Below, one piece after another: positions 31,400-43,663 of a stretch of 64,000 nucleotides of DNA; the first letter of the stretch is position 1, and the number at the start of each line of letters is the position of its first letter. The translations under genes were made by a program, and so were the position numbers. The stretch is from assembly GCF_904849725.1 (NCBI RefSeq), contig NC_058519.1, positions 111,216,881 through 111,280,880 on the forward strand, given 5' to 3'. Source of the stretch: Hordeum vulgare subsp. vulgare. Its lineage: Eukaryota; Streptophyta; Magnoliopsida; Poales; Poaceae. Under the pieces are notes generated by a model. It ran no database searches, was not told the origin of the DNA, and worked only from the letters and a program-made list of their open reading frames with translations.

Positions 31400-33054
31400 T
31401 TTCTTAAAAAGAAAACACAAACGTGTAACTTGAGCAAAGGCAAGAGTTAATCGCAGTACGATTCCTCAATGCACTCACCAAAAGTAACCTGATCTCCGGC
31501 GTACCTCCGATCTCACAGACCAGTTCAATAGCTAGCGCGTACTACTACTCCTCCATCCAACGAAGATGCTCTCTCACGCTTGCGCGTACTCAGGCGTCTC
31601 TTTCCGGCGTGACGCTACTGTAACGTATTGACTTGAAAGCTCCTCCGTGCTGTAACGTACAGAGGGGAAAGGTACCCTCCCTTGTAATGTGTAATCTTCA
31701 AGTAATCGCACTGGCACTCAAGGAGCAACCATGGTGTTGTTATGGATTTGTTTTACGGAAAGCACTTTATGGGTTGAGATGGGTGGCTTAAGATAAAACA
31801 AAAGGGTGGGGCTGTAAAGTAAAATTCCTTGTACGCAAAGAGCCTGGCATTTCGGTATTGTATTAGATGTACGGAGAACGCTCATGCATAGATAATACTA
31901 TATCCATTGGGTATTTCAAATTATCAAGCGTGTATTTGCATTACTATAGAACCTTAAACAATAGGAAAGTGCACCGGAATGAAAATTCTGCCTAAAACAT
32001 AAATCAACACATTGAAGCCTATTACTTTTTTTTGACCCGTTAGCAAAAAGCCCTTGAATGTAATGTTAATTTTCTAGAGGGATAAAATTGCCCATTATCG
32101 AATTAAGCCCAATTTGGCCCCGGTCGGTGACTCATTTGAGGGGTTGCCGTGATCTATCACGGGCGGAACAAAACGATCCCACCAGAGACCCTACAAACTA
32201 TTTTCCTTAATTTTCAGGATCAAACTGGACAGATGCAACGTTGACTTCTATTGGCTTGCTGATGAGTATACGCATGAAGCTTGATCTACCACAGAGGACC
32301 ACAACCGCAACTACTTGCTGACGATCGCCGAAGTGACGGACAGACCCCCGCACCATATGCATGACCGCGGGCCTCTCGTTTTGAGTGTGGTGACATGATC
32401 AATTATAAATGGATAGAACCATATCGCGGTGCAGGGCGGTACAGTGTGGCGGCCGCATCGGCGATGAGCTCATGCCGGCGACAATGCGTGACATGGAAGC
32501 CACGTAGAGAGAGAAGGTTGGGCCACCACTTTATAATGTTTCCATGTCAAACTTTAGTTTAGGAAGATGTGATTTCTTGTGGGCATAAAGTTCCTCCCTT
32601 TTCATGACACGAAGGCAAATAATCCATGCCCGTTGTATATTACCTTGTATATTACCATGCACCGTAGTTGCAAAGCAGGCAACTAAATCACCATGATTGC
32701 CTCATGAGAAATACCAGGAAGTTAATTTATTTTTGGAAGCTATAAAATTTTGGACTGCCGTAAATAGAGTGCAATGATTTATTGGCTTACCAAGTAGGTT
32801 ACCTCACCCGATTGATATGCATCAACTGCCTTACCAAATTGATTTGAGAAATATTGGGCGAGGTAAAGTACGTGTATGTGGGGTGGGATGAGCTTTTCGT
32901 GGGCGTGGGAAGGAGATGATTTTTGTTGGAAACGGAGGAAGGAGATGATTGGACGAAAGATGAGATAGATGATACAATGCTAAGTTCTTTTCAAGTAGGT
33001 GAGATGATATGAGATGAAAGCTGATATATGTTTACACCTAAATATTGGCAACAA
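31400..33054. other. intergenic, no gene seen
   Basis: Short frames only, no LTR, TIR or splice pattern recognised. The last few hundred bases (32900-33050) may belong to the LINE that follows. Confidence 0.35.
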
Positions 33055-33285
33055 AGCACTATCTCATAGATATTTGGGGCTCCCTGCTCTTGTTGGAATT
33101 GATAGAAGTGATTGCTTGAAACACCTTATTGAGAGAACTATGTAGAGAATTAGCGGTTGGAAAGGAAAATAACCTATCCGTTCTTGGCAAAGAAACTTAG
33201 CTAAAGGCTGTTGCACAAGCTATTCCGGTATATGCTATGGGAGTTTTCAAATTGCCTAAAGGCATTTGTAAGGATATGATAGATG
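33055..33285 (+). pseudogene. LINE (non-LTR retrotransposon) reverse transcriptase fragment, left part
   Basis: Frames read HRYLGLPALVGIDRSD, RISGWKGK and AQAIPVYAMGVFKLPKGICK in order, with stops and shifts. This is the typical region just after the RT core of plant LINEs (L1 clade). It ends abruptly at 33285 against an inverted Angela LTR end. The rest of this LINE lies at 52579-53430. Confidence 0.75.
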
Positions 33286-33952
33286 TGTTGGGGAACGTCG
33301 CATGGGAAACAAAAATTTTCCTACGCGCACGAAGACCTATCATGGTGATGTCCATCTACGAGAGGGGATGAGTGATCTACGTACCCTTGTAGACCGTACA
33401 GCAGAAGCGTTAGTGAACGCGGTTGATGTAGTGGAACGTCCTCACGTCCCTCGATCCGCCCCGCGAACAATCCCGCGATCAGTCCCACGATCTAGTACCG
33501 AACGGACGGCACCTCCGCGTTCAGCACACGTACAGCTCGACGATGATCTCGGCCTTCTTGATCCAGCAAGAGAGACGGAGAGGTAGAAGAGTTCTCCGGC
33601 AGCGTGACGGCGCTCCGGAGGTTGGTGATGACCTTGTCTCAGTAGGGCTCCGCTCGAGCTCCGCAGAAATGCGATCTAGAGGAAAAACCGTGGAGGTATG
33701 TGGTCGGGCTGCCGTGGAAAAGTCGTCTCAAATCAGCCCTAAAACCTCCGTATATATAGGTGGGAGGGAGGGGACCTTGCCTTGGGGCTCAAGGAGCCCC
33801 AAGGGGGTCGGCCGAGTCCAAGGGGGAAGGCTCCCCCCCAAACCGAGTTGGACTTGGTTTGGTGGGTGGGAGTCCTTCCTTCCCTTCCCACCTCCTCTTT
33901 TTTTTCTTTTCTCTTTGATTTTCTTTCCTAGGCGCATAGGGCCCTTTTGGGC
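33286..33952 (-). repeat. Angela LTR 3' portion, inverted
   Basis: Starts TGTTGGGGAACGTCGCATGG, the reverse complement of an LTR 3' end, and runs backwards through the leader, TATATATA and poly-G-flanking region to GGGC at 33949-33952. That GGGC is shared with the forward piece that follows. Confidence 0.9.
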
Positions 33953-35106
33953 AAGTAACATACCGAAGGACAAAGGGAATGACATACGGGATTATATGAA
34001 TCCTTGGCACTGAGGTTCAAACGATAAGATCTTCGTAGAATATGTAGGATCCAATATGGGCATCCAGGTCCCGCTATTGGATATTGCCCGAGGAGTCTCT
34101 CGGGTCATGTCTACATAGTTCTCGAACCCGCAGGGTCTGCACACTTAAGGTTCGACGTTGTTTTATGCGTATTTGAGTTCTATGGTTGGTTACCGAATGT
34201 TGTTCGGAGTCCCGGATGAGATCACGGACGTCACGAGGGTTTCCGGAATGGTCCGGAAACAAGGATTGATATATACGATGACCTCATTTGATTACCGGAA
34301 GGTTTTCGGAGTTACCGGGAATGTACCGGGAATGACGAATGGGTTCCGGGAGTTCACCGGGGGGGCAACCCACCCCGGGGAAGCCCATAGGCCTTGGGGG
34401 TGGCGCACCAACCCTTAGTGGGCTGGCGGGACAGCCCAAAAGAGCCTTATGCGCATTGGAAGAAAAATCAAAGAGAAAAGGAAAAAAAAAGAAGGAGGTG
34501 GGAAAGGGAAGAAGGACTCCACCTTCCAAACTAAGTAGATTTCGGTTTGGGAGGGGGAGACCTTCCCCCTTAGGTTCGGCCAACCCCTTGGGAGTCCTTG
34601 GACCCCAAGGCAAGGCTCCCCCCTCCTCCTCCTATATATAGTGGGGTTTTAGGGCTGATTTGTGACAACTTTTGCCACGGCAGCCCGACCACATATCTCC
34701 ACGGTTTTACCTCTAGATCGCGTTTCTGCGGAGCTCGGGCGGAGCCCTGCTGAGACGAGATCATCACCAACCTCCGGAGCGCTGTCACGCTGCCGGAGAA
34801 CTCTTCTACCTCTCCGTCTCTCTTGCTGGATCAAGAAGGCCGAGATCATCGTCGAGCTGTTCGTGTGCTGAACGCGGAGGTGCCGTCCGTTCGGCACTAG
34901 ATCGTGGGACTGATCGCGGGACGGTTCGCGGGGCGGATCGAGGGACGTGAGGACATTCCACTACATCAACCGCGTTCACTAACGCTTCTGCTGTACGGTC
35001 TACAAGGGTACGTATATCACACATCCCCTCTCGTAGATGGACATCACCATGATAGGTCTTCGTGCGCGTAGGAAATTTTTTGTTTCCCATGCGACGTTCC
35101 CCAACA
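33949..35106 (+). repeat. Angela LTR, forward, 5'-truncated
   Basis: Joins at GGGC (about LTR position 667 of the copy at 12796) and continues to a normal LTR end CCCCAACA at 35106. It is followed directly by LARD LTR sequence. With the inverted piece it makes arms of about 665 bp that face each other across about 490 bp. Confidence 0.9.
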
Positions 35107-35600
35107 GCTGCAACCTCACCACTTAACCATACCTCACCCGTTAAGCTTTGCTAGTCTTGATACCATTGGAAATGAGATTGCTGAGTCCCCTGTGGCTCAC
35201 AGATTACTACAACACCAGTTGCAGGTACAGGTTAAGATTACTTGACGCGAGCGCGTTGTTTGTTCATTTGGAGTTGCTTCTTCTTCTTCTTCTTCATTGA
35301 TCTAGGATGGGTTCCAGGCCAGCAGCCTGGGATAGCAAGGATGGGCGTCGTTCTTATTTTTCTCGTTTGTTTTCGTCCGTAGTCGGACCCTGCTCTTACT
35401 CTTGATGATTATGTAATGTACTGATGTGACTCTGATGTAGCTTGTGGCGAGTGTAAGCCAACTCTGAATATATATCTCTCTTTTTCAGTACATGTACTTG
35501 TAACGATATCCATTCTTGCAACACGACGAGATGCGCTTCTATCCCTGACGAGGCATTCGTGCCAAATTGAGGATAGGGTCGCATATTGGGCGTGACAAGT

Positions 35601-35612
35601 TGGTATCAGAGC
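35601..35612 (+). other. primer binding site of the LARD
   Basis: TGGTATCAGAGC, complementary to the 3' end of initiator methionine tRNA, lies three bases after the 5' LTR end (CA at 35596-35597). Confidence 0.85.
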
Positions 35613-38600
35613 AAGGACCGACCTAGGAGCCCCCTTGATTGATCGAACTTGGCCGAGTCGAGTCTAGTGAAAAACTATTTGAGTCTAGTTATATATCGGA
35701 GATTAGGATTCTTTTTTTCTCCTCTTCTATGCTCTGGTGAGGAATCTTGACGTAATAATTTACTCTACTCCTCTTCTCACTCAAAATTTTTTAGGATCAC
35801 GCAGATGTTCTTGGGATCTATATGATGCCGATGTGACGGAGTTCTGTCTTGATGCCTCCTGTCTGACTTGATCTTCTTCTGGGGAGTTGAGCTCCAGGGG
35901 ATTCTTGAGCACATCGTTATCATTCAGATTTCTTATTATCTCAGGACGAAGGATGTTCGTAATTGGTTCAATACTAGTAGTGGCGAGATAACCCCGATGT
36001 CCCCCGTACTGGTGCAGATTGTTCGGGAGTACTGCCATACTTTGTATCGTTGTGATCACGAGGGTCTGTAGTAGATGAAGGTCCGGGATTCTGGTCGTGT
36101 GTTGACGGATGTGATACAAGTGACGGGTTAGTATAGGAGTTGTGTGATTATTACTCCTTGTATCCGTGTACCAGATTGCATGACCAGATATTTCGGGAAT
36201 TCATAGATGGGAATTCTAGTAGTTGCTTATAGGACAATCTTCCAACAAATGAATGATGTTAGGTTGGGGTTCGACATCTAGTGGATTCGTTTGTTCACGG
36301 TCGACTTACAGCGGTACACGTTGTGTCTTAAAGAGTCCTTGTAGCTTGCTACGACTCGGGGATGCTTCGTATGTCAGGTGCACTGCCTTGCACTTGATGG
36401 CTTCTGTAAATCGTGCCCGTGCGATCCTTTCCACCAAAATATCGAACGGAAATCTTTCTCATGAGTTTGTTCTGGCTTGTTTCTTAAGCCTCACTCTTTG
36501 GTTTGTTGAAATATGGTAATTCAAGTTGCTTCGATGTCAAGTGGTGTTTTCAGATCTTTCTTAATTTGTGTTCTCATATTTTTATGTGAGCGCTAATTCT
36601 TTTGTTCAATGAGTTGTCTTATCAATTCTTGTCAACCGGAGTCATCGTATCAATTCTTTCCAACCGGTGTGCTTCTCTTCAGTGAATTCAATCCTCTTAA
36701 ATGTTGCAGATCATTCTCTCAATTTTTACTGGAGTTTGTCTCATCTGTTCCGAGTTGTCTTTGTTTTTCCCCACCCTCCCGCCATTTTTTCTCAGTGATT
36801 CAATTTTCATCCAAGAGTTTTCTTTTCATTGTGCTTCCGATGTCTGTTCTTTCTCTCTTACCCGGTGAATTTAATTCAGTTGTCCGTGTTCATCATATCC
36901 TTTTCGTCCTTGTAATTCTTTCCCATGTTGGAAATTCTTTTCAGACTATCTTGTTATTCATTCTTCTCTTTTCTATCCGGTGTGTTGAAGATATTTCAGA
37001 AGTTCTGCTTTTCAATCCTTCAGTTATTTCAAGGGTCACATCTCATCTAGTTTTCATTGTACCGGTGCAATATCTCTCTTTCTAGCATTCCTTTCAACGG
37101 TGATTTCTTTGAATGGGCCCATAACCCACAGGTTCTTTCCCAGGATCTTTCCTGGCTCTTTTAATCTTTTTCCGGAGATCTCTAAATCTTTTCAACTATG
37201 ACATAAGTATGAATTTCATCAGTCATACCCCTTCTTCAAGATCAATTTGAATTAATTCTTATATTAGTTCAACCCTGCATTCTTCATTATTCCGGAGTAT
37301 CTCATTATCCTGAGTGTTGTTTCTCGTCATCATTCTCAGCTTGCAAATTCGAAGGGGTGTTTCTCTCAAATCTTGGTTCATTAGCTAGGAGATTCATCAT
37401 TTCAGCTTGGTGTCGTCATCTTATTTGTTGTCAATCATGAGTAATCCCTTTCGTTCTATCCGGTGCTTCTCTGAGTTGTTTTTATTTCTCGTTCCTCCGA
37501 AGGCCATCGTTTTAGAAGATTCTTCGTTCTCAGCTTTCAGCTTTCATCCTCAATTCTTCTCAATTGTTGTCTCTTCGTTCGTCTCTCGATTATTCCGGTG
37601 CCTTATTCAAGTTTTCTGTTAGGTGGTTCATGATCTCATCTTTCTCATCTTTCTCGAGTCATTCATGGTTGCCTCATTCATTTAAATTCTCACCGGTGTC
37701 TCCTTCAAGACTTCTTCTAGTTTGTGCTCATATCTCTCCTCAATCTTTTCTAGAAGAATAAGTTGTATGCTAAATCCGTTGCTTGTCATCAATTAAACTT
37801 GATGAAGGATGAGCATAACATAATTCTTATTATTGTCCTTCCTCCTTCCAAGAGATTTCAATTCTTCTTCCGGAGGACTCATGATATAAATTCTTTTCTC
37901 AAGTTCCTATATTTCTTTCCGGAGTTCCAAGTTCTATCAAGTTTCTCTCTGTGAGGCTTTATCTAAATCTTGGCAAGGTCATAATCTTATCCTTTTCTAC
38001 CTTCTTATCGTTGCATCATTCTTACGGAGGTCCTTCATGGTGGTTCATCATCATATAAATTCTTTCCTCAAGTATCCGTTCTCTTGCATTCCCAAGTGCA
38101 TTTGTTATTCCTTTTCCTTTGAGGTGGTATTATAGCCTTCTTGTTAGTGTAGGAGCCTCAGTGAATTTTCCTTTCAAGAATGAGATAATTAAACCCACCA
38201 ATTCTATGATTATGAGATATTTCAACCCATGATTTTTCCTTTGAGCTATCTTGTTTGGATTTCACCTAAAGTTTTTCCTATGGATTGTGCTATCATGGGG
38301 CTTGTCTTTAATCCCAGTTCTCAATGCACCCTCTTGGTGTAAGAAGTTTTGATATCCTTGCTTTCTTCTATCCTTGGTTCTTGTAGTGGTTGGTGGTCAC
38401 CTCATATTTGTTGAGAGGATTTTTCGTAAGCCCACTACTATCTTGTTCTTTCGTTGTTGTTTTCCAACAACTCCGTCCAATTCTTCTTGCAAGGATGCTT
38501 GCCAAGTTCATTGGAGTTAGTAGTTGTCATTCTTTCTTCATTCTCTTCTTCCGTATGAGCTAGTTCCTATTCTATTGTTTCGGAGGCATTGTGTTATTGC

Positions 38601-38917
38601 TCTTTTGGGTCAATCTTGTTATTCTATCAAGATCATGGTGTTCCCTTGCTCCATTTACTTGTTTGTTGTGAATATTGTCTATTTCTTCCACCTTTCCGAA
38701 TTTTTTGTCCCATTTTCCTACCGAAGTGCTACCGAAATTTTCCGTGAATTCTTGCTTCTTCTCTTATCATTCCTCATTTTGTTGCAACCTTCAAGGATCG
38801 TTGGTTTCACTCGTTTGACAAAGAAGCGACTAAGTTTTTGCCTTTTGTTCTTCCTCATCCTCTTCCCCCTTTCATTCTTGGATCTCGGGGCGAGATCCTC
38901 TTGTAGTGTAGGAGAGT
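35613..38917 (+). other. noncoding internal domain of the LARD
   Basis: Pyrimidine-rich on the + strand with recurrent TTCTTTCCGGAG- and CCGGTG-like phrases. The longest frames (under 160 codons, for example 36609-37085) are rich in Ser/Phe/Leu and show no gag, protease, RT or integrase motif. It ends at a purine-rich tract (GTAGGAGAGT) before the 3' LTR. Confidence 0.75.
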
Positions 38918-39480
38918 TGTGATAGCCCGATGCCGACATTCCAGAAGATTCCCCTCTCTTTCCATTTTCGTCGTGTGTCTATTTATATTGGTCGCATCAT
39001 CATCGCATCATGCGCATCATCAGCATTGCATTGGCATCTCCGTTGACGCCAGTTTTCAAAACTTGCATCCGTTAGTAGTTGCTGGTTCTCGTCGTTGCCC
39101 GTTCTGAGTCCGACCGCACACGCACGCGCCCGCGGCACCGTCAAAACCCTGTTTTTAAAGTGTGCGTAAAACTTTCTCTGATCGGGTCGAGATTTGATGT
39201 GCGGTCTTATTTTAATCTAGCTAGGCACACCTGTTGAATTACGTTGCGATCGGAGTCCGTTTGGTACCCGAACGGTCGACCGTAGCGGCACCGTCTCCGG
39301 TTATTCGTCGGACGGTCATCGGTGTTTTAAAATTCGTTGCCGCGCCGCCCGTTCTCCCTCTCGTCTCCGGATATCCCCTCTACACGGCCGAGTACCCATT
39401 CCCGCGTGCGGAATCGTCCGAATCCGACCACGCGGTTGGATCCGGAACGCGATTCCGGGTAACCTAGCCACCCATTTGTC

Positions 39481-39600
39481 TATAAATAGACCTCCTCCTT
39501 AATTTTAGCCAGCCAACCCCCTCCACCTCGGGATCCGCGCCTCTCAAACCCTAATTCCCCCTCACTCTCTCTCTCCCACCAGCCCCAGCCGTCGTGGGCC
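39481..39600 (+). promoter_or_regulatory. putative pol II core promoter within the LARD LTR
   Basis: TATAAATA at 39481-39488 is followed by a C/T-rich leader with CAAACCCTAATTCCCC and CTCTCTCTCTC. This is the usual layout of a plant TATA promoter and transcription start. No protein follows. Confidence 0.5.
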
Positions 39601-40582
39601 CGCCGAGCCCATCCGAGGCCCGCGCAGGCCCGGTCGCGCTGCCCCTCTCCCGTGGCGCCCTAGCCAGGAGGCGGATCCCCCTCGATCTGGATCGGAGGGA
39701 TCCCCGAGCTCGGCCTCCCTCGCCGCCCGGCGAGCTCCCGCCGCCCGTGCACAGCCCCTGTCGGTGCCTCGCCCCCTCCTGCCCGCGGTGCTCCGCCTCG
39801 GCGCCATTCCGGCCGGATCTAACCCCGCCACCGGAGACCAGCCGCGCGCCACGCGTCTCCTCATTCCCGAGCTCGCCGCCGTTTGGTGGTTCCTCGCCGG
39901 ACCCGCTGGCCGCGCGCCGCCATCCCCGTCCGTCGGAGCGCCTCCTGCCTCCATCCCCGCCGGCGTGTGCTGCCGCCATGGCTTTCGCCGCCACAGCTGC
40001 CTAGCTCCCGCTCGGGAGGAGCCCGACGGGAGATGCTGCCCCCTCGCCCCGTGGGGCGGCCGGGCCAGGCGAGGCCCAGGTGGCCACCGCAGTCGGCTTC
40101 TCCACCCAGCGGCCTCTCCAGTAGCTCCCCGATCGGCCCACTCCACCAACCCCTCCAATCCGGCCCAAGTGGCTTCCCCTCGAGGTGAGCTATTCCTCGC
40201 CGCACGCGAGCGTTGCTATGTTACGCCCATGGTTTCGGCCCGTTAGCTAATTAGGATTTTTCGGGATTTAATAAAATTCTAGAAAAATAAACGTATATTC
40301 AAACGACCGTAGTTTCCATGTCGTAAGTCGGATCGAGGTGATCTTTATATGGTTTTGGCATAGAATTTCGCGTAGAATCTGCTTCCACAACTTGCATATT
40401 TATTTGAGGTCGTTTAGCATGCTGTTTGCCTAGTTTAGCATGCTGTCATATTATGTTTCCGACCCGTATAATTTGTCGTGCGTGTCCGGGCTGCCCGTAT
40501 ACCGTAGATTAAATGTCCACGTTATAGGAATCTTTTTTGCATGTATTTTAGAGCGGTCAATTGTATTTTTATGTGTAGGGAA

Positions 40583-42407
40583 TGTTGGAATTATGCCCTA
40601 GAGGCAATAATAAATGTATAGTTATTATTATAATTCCTGTATCAAGATAATAGTTTATTATCCATGCTATAATTGTATTGAATGAAGACTCATTTACATG
40701 TGTGGATACATAGACAAAACACCATCCCTAGCATGCCTCTAGTTGGCTAGCCAGTTGATCGATGATAGTCAGTGTCTTCTGATTATGAACAAGGTGTTGT
40801 TGCTTGATAACTAGATCACGTCATTGGGAGAATCACGTGATGGACTAGACCCAAACTAATAGACGTAGCATGTTGATCGTGTCATTTTGTTGCTACTGTT
40901 TTCTGCGTGTCAAGTATTTATTCCTATGACCATGAGATCATATAACTCACTGACACCGGAGGAATGCTTTGTGTGTATAAAACGTCGCAACGTAACTGGG
41001 TGACTATAAAGATGCTCTACAGGTATCTCCGAAGGTGTTAGTTGAGTTAGTATGGATCAAGACTGGGATTTGTCACTCCGTGTGACGGAGAGGTATCTCA
41101 GGGCCCACTCGGTAATACAACATCACACACAAGCCTTGCAAGCAATGTAACTTAGTGTAAGTTGCGGGATCTTGTGTTACGGAACGAGCAAAGAGACTTG
41201 CCGGTAAACGAGATTGAAATAGGTATGCGGATACTGACGATCGAATCTCGGGCAAGTAACATACCGAAGGACAAAGGGAATGACATACGGGATTATACGA
41301 ATCCTTGGCACTGAGGTTCAAACGATAAGATCTTCGTAGAATATGTAGGATCCAATATGGGCATCCAGGTCCCGCTATTGGATATTGACCGAGGAGTCTC
41401 TCGGGTCATGTCTACATAGTTCTCGAACCCGCAGGGTCTGCACACTTAAGGTTCGACGTTGTTTTATGCGTATTTGAGTTATATGGTTGGTTACTGAATG
41501 TTGTTCGGAGTCCCGGATGAGATCACGGACGTCACGAGGGTTTCTGGAATGGTCCGGAAACGAAGATTGATATATAGGATGACCTCATTTGATTACCGGA
41601 AGGTTTTCGGAGTTACCGGGAATGTACCGGGAATGACGAATGGGTTCCGGGAGTTCACCGGGGGGGGGGGGCAACCCACCCCGGGGAAGCCCATAGGCTT
41701 TGGGGAGACACACCAGCCCTTAGTGGGCTGGTGGGACAGCCCCAAGGGGGCCTATGCGCCAAGAGAAAGAAATCAAAGGAAAAGAAAAAAAAAGAGGGAA
41801 GAAGTGGGAAGGGAGGGGACTCCTCCCACCAAACCAAGTCCAACTCGGTTTGGGGGGGGGATTCCTCCCCCCCTTGGCTCGGCCGACCCCTTGGGAGTCC
41901 CTTGGACCCCAAGGCAAGGTCCCCCTCCCTCCTCCTATATATATGGGGCTTTTAGGGCAGATTTGAGACGATTTCTCACGGCTGCCCGACCACATACCTC
42001 CATAGTTTTTCCTCTAGATCGCGTTTCTGCGGAGCTCGGGCGGAGCCCTGCTGAGACGAGATCATCACCAACCTCCGGAGCACCGTCACGCTGCCGGAGA
42101 ACTCTTCTACCTCTCCGTCTCTCTTGCTGGATCAAGAAGGCCGAGATCATCGTCGAGCTGTACGTGTGCTGAACGCGAAGGTGCCGTCTGTTCGGTACTA
42201 GATCATGGGACTGATCGCGGGATTGTTCGCGGGGCGGATCGAGGGACGTGAGGACGTTCCAATACATCAACCGCGTTCTCTAACGCTTCTGCTGTACGAT
42301 CTACAAGGGTACGTAGATCACTCATCCCCTCTCGTAGATGGACATCACCATGATAGGTCTTCGTGCGCGTAGGAAAATTTTTGTTTCCCATGCGACGTTC
42401 CCCAACA
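40583..42407 (+). repeat. 5' LTR of Angela copy 2, 1825 bp
   Basis: Starts TGTTGGAATTATG, ends CCCCAACA; TATA box at 41936-41944; poly-G near 41660-41671. Confidence 0.96.
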
Positions 42408-42408
42408 G

Positions 42409-42421
42409 TGGCATCATGAGC
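42409..42421 (+). other. primer binding site, Angela copy 2
   Basis: TGGCATCATGAGC one base after the LTR, identical to copy 1. Confidence 0.85.
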
Positions 42422-43663
42422 TAGGTACATGCGTAGATGTCTTCTCGAGTAGAACACAAAAGGTTTTGTGGGCGGTGATGTGCGTTTTGCTGCCCTCCTT
42501 AGTCTTTTCTTGATTCCGCGGTATTGTTGGATTGAAGCGGCTTGGACCGACATTACTCGTACGCTTACGAGAGACTGGTTTCATCGTTACGAGTAACCCC
42601 CTTTGCTCAAAGATGACTGACAAGTGTCGGTTTCTCCAACTTTAGTTGAATCGGATTTGACCGAGGAGGTCCTTGGATGAGGTTAAATAGCAACTCATAT
42701 ATCTCCGTTGTGGTGTTTGCGTAAGTAAGATGCGATCCTACTAGATACCCTTCGTCACCACGTAAAACATGCAACAACAAAATTAGAGGACGTCTAACTT
42801 GTTTTTGCAGGGTATGATTGTGATGTGATATGGCCAACGATGTGATGTGATATATTGGATGTATGAGATGATCATGTTGTAATAGAAATATCGACTTGCA
42901 CGTCGATGGTACGGCAACCGGCAGGAGCCATAGGGTTGTCTTTATACTAACATATGTGCTTGCAGATGCGTTTACTATTTTGCTAGGATGTAGCTATGGT
43001 AGTAATAGCATAAGTAGCACGACAACCACGATGGCAACACGTTGATGGATGATCATGGTGTGGCGCCAGTGACAAGAAGATCGTGCCGGTGCTTTGGTGA
43101 TGGAGATCAAGAAGCACGTGATGATGGCCATATCATGTCACTTATGAATTGCATGTGATGTTAATCCTTTTATGCACCTTATTTTGCTTAGAACGACGGT
43201 AGCATTATGAGGTGATCTCTCACTAAAATTTCAAGACGAAATTGTGTTCTCCCCGACTGTGCACCGTTGCTACAGTTCGTCGTTTCGAGACACCACGTGA
43301 TGATCGGGTGTGATAGACTCAACGTTCACATACAACGGGTGCAAAACAGTTGCGCACGCGGAACACTCGGGTTAAGCTTGACGAGCCTAGCATGTGCGGA
43401 CATGGCCTCGGAACACATGAGACCAAAAGGTCGATCATGAATCATATAGTTGATATGATTAGCATAGGGATGCTTACCACTGAAACTATACTCAACTCAC
43501 GTGATGATCGGACTTGGGATAGTGTAAGTGGATCATGAACCACTCAAATGACTAGAGAGATGTACTTTTTGAGTGGGAGTTTAGCATATAATTTGATTAA
43601 GTTGAACTCTAATTATCTTGAACATAGTCTAAGTCCACTTTGAATATATTTTTGTTGTAGATC

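Noticed and set aside
36609..37085. 158-codon Ser/Phe/Leu-rich frame in the LARD internal domain
   Set aside because: Pyrimidine-rich composition explains it; no retroelement motif.
39562..40246. Several long overlapping frames on both strands (up to about 198 codons)
   Set aside because: They lie in a GC-rich stretch of the LARD LTR, are open in most frames at once and show no domain or splice logic.
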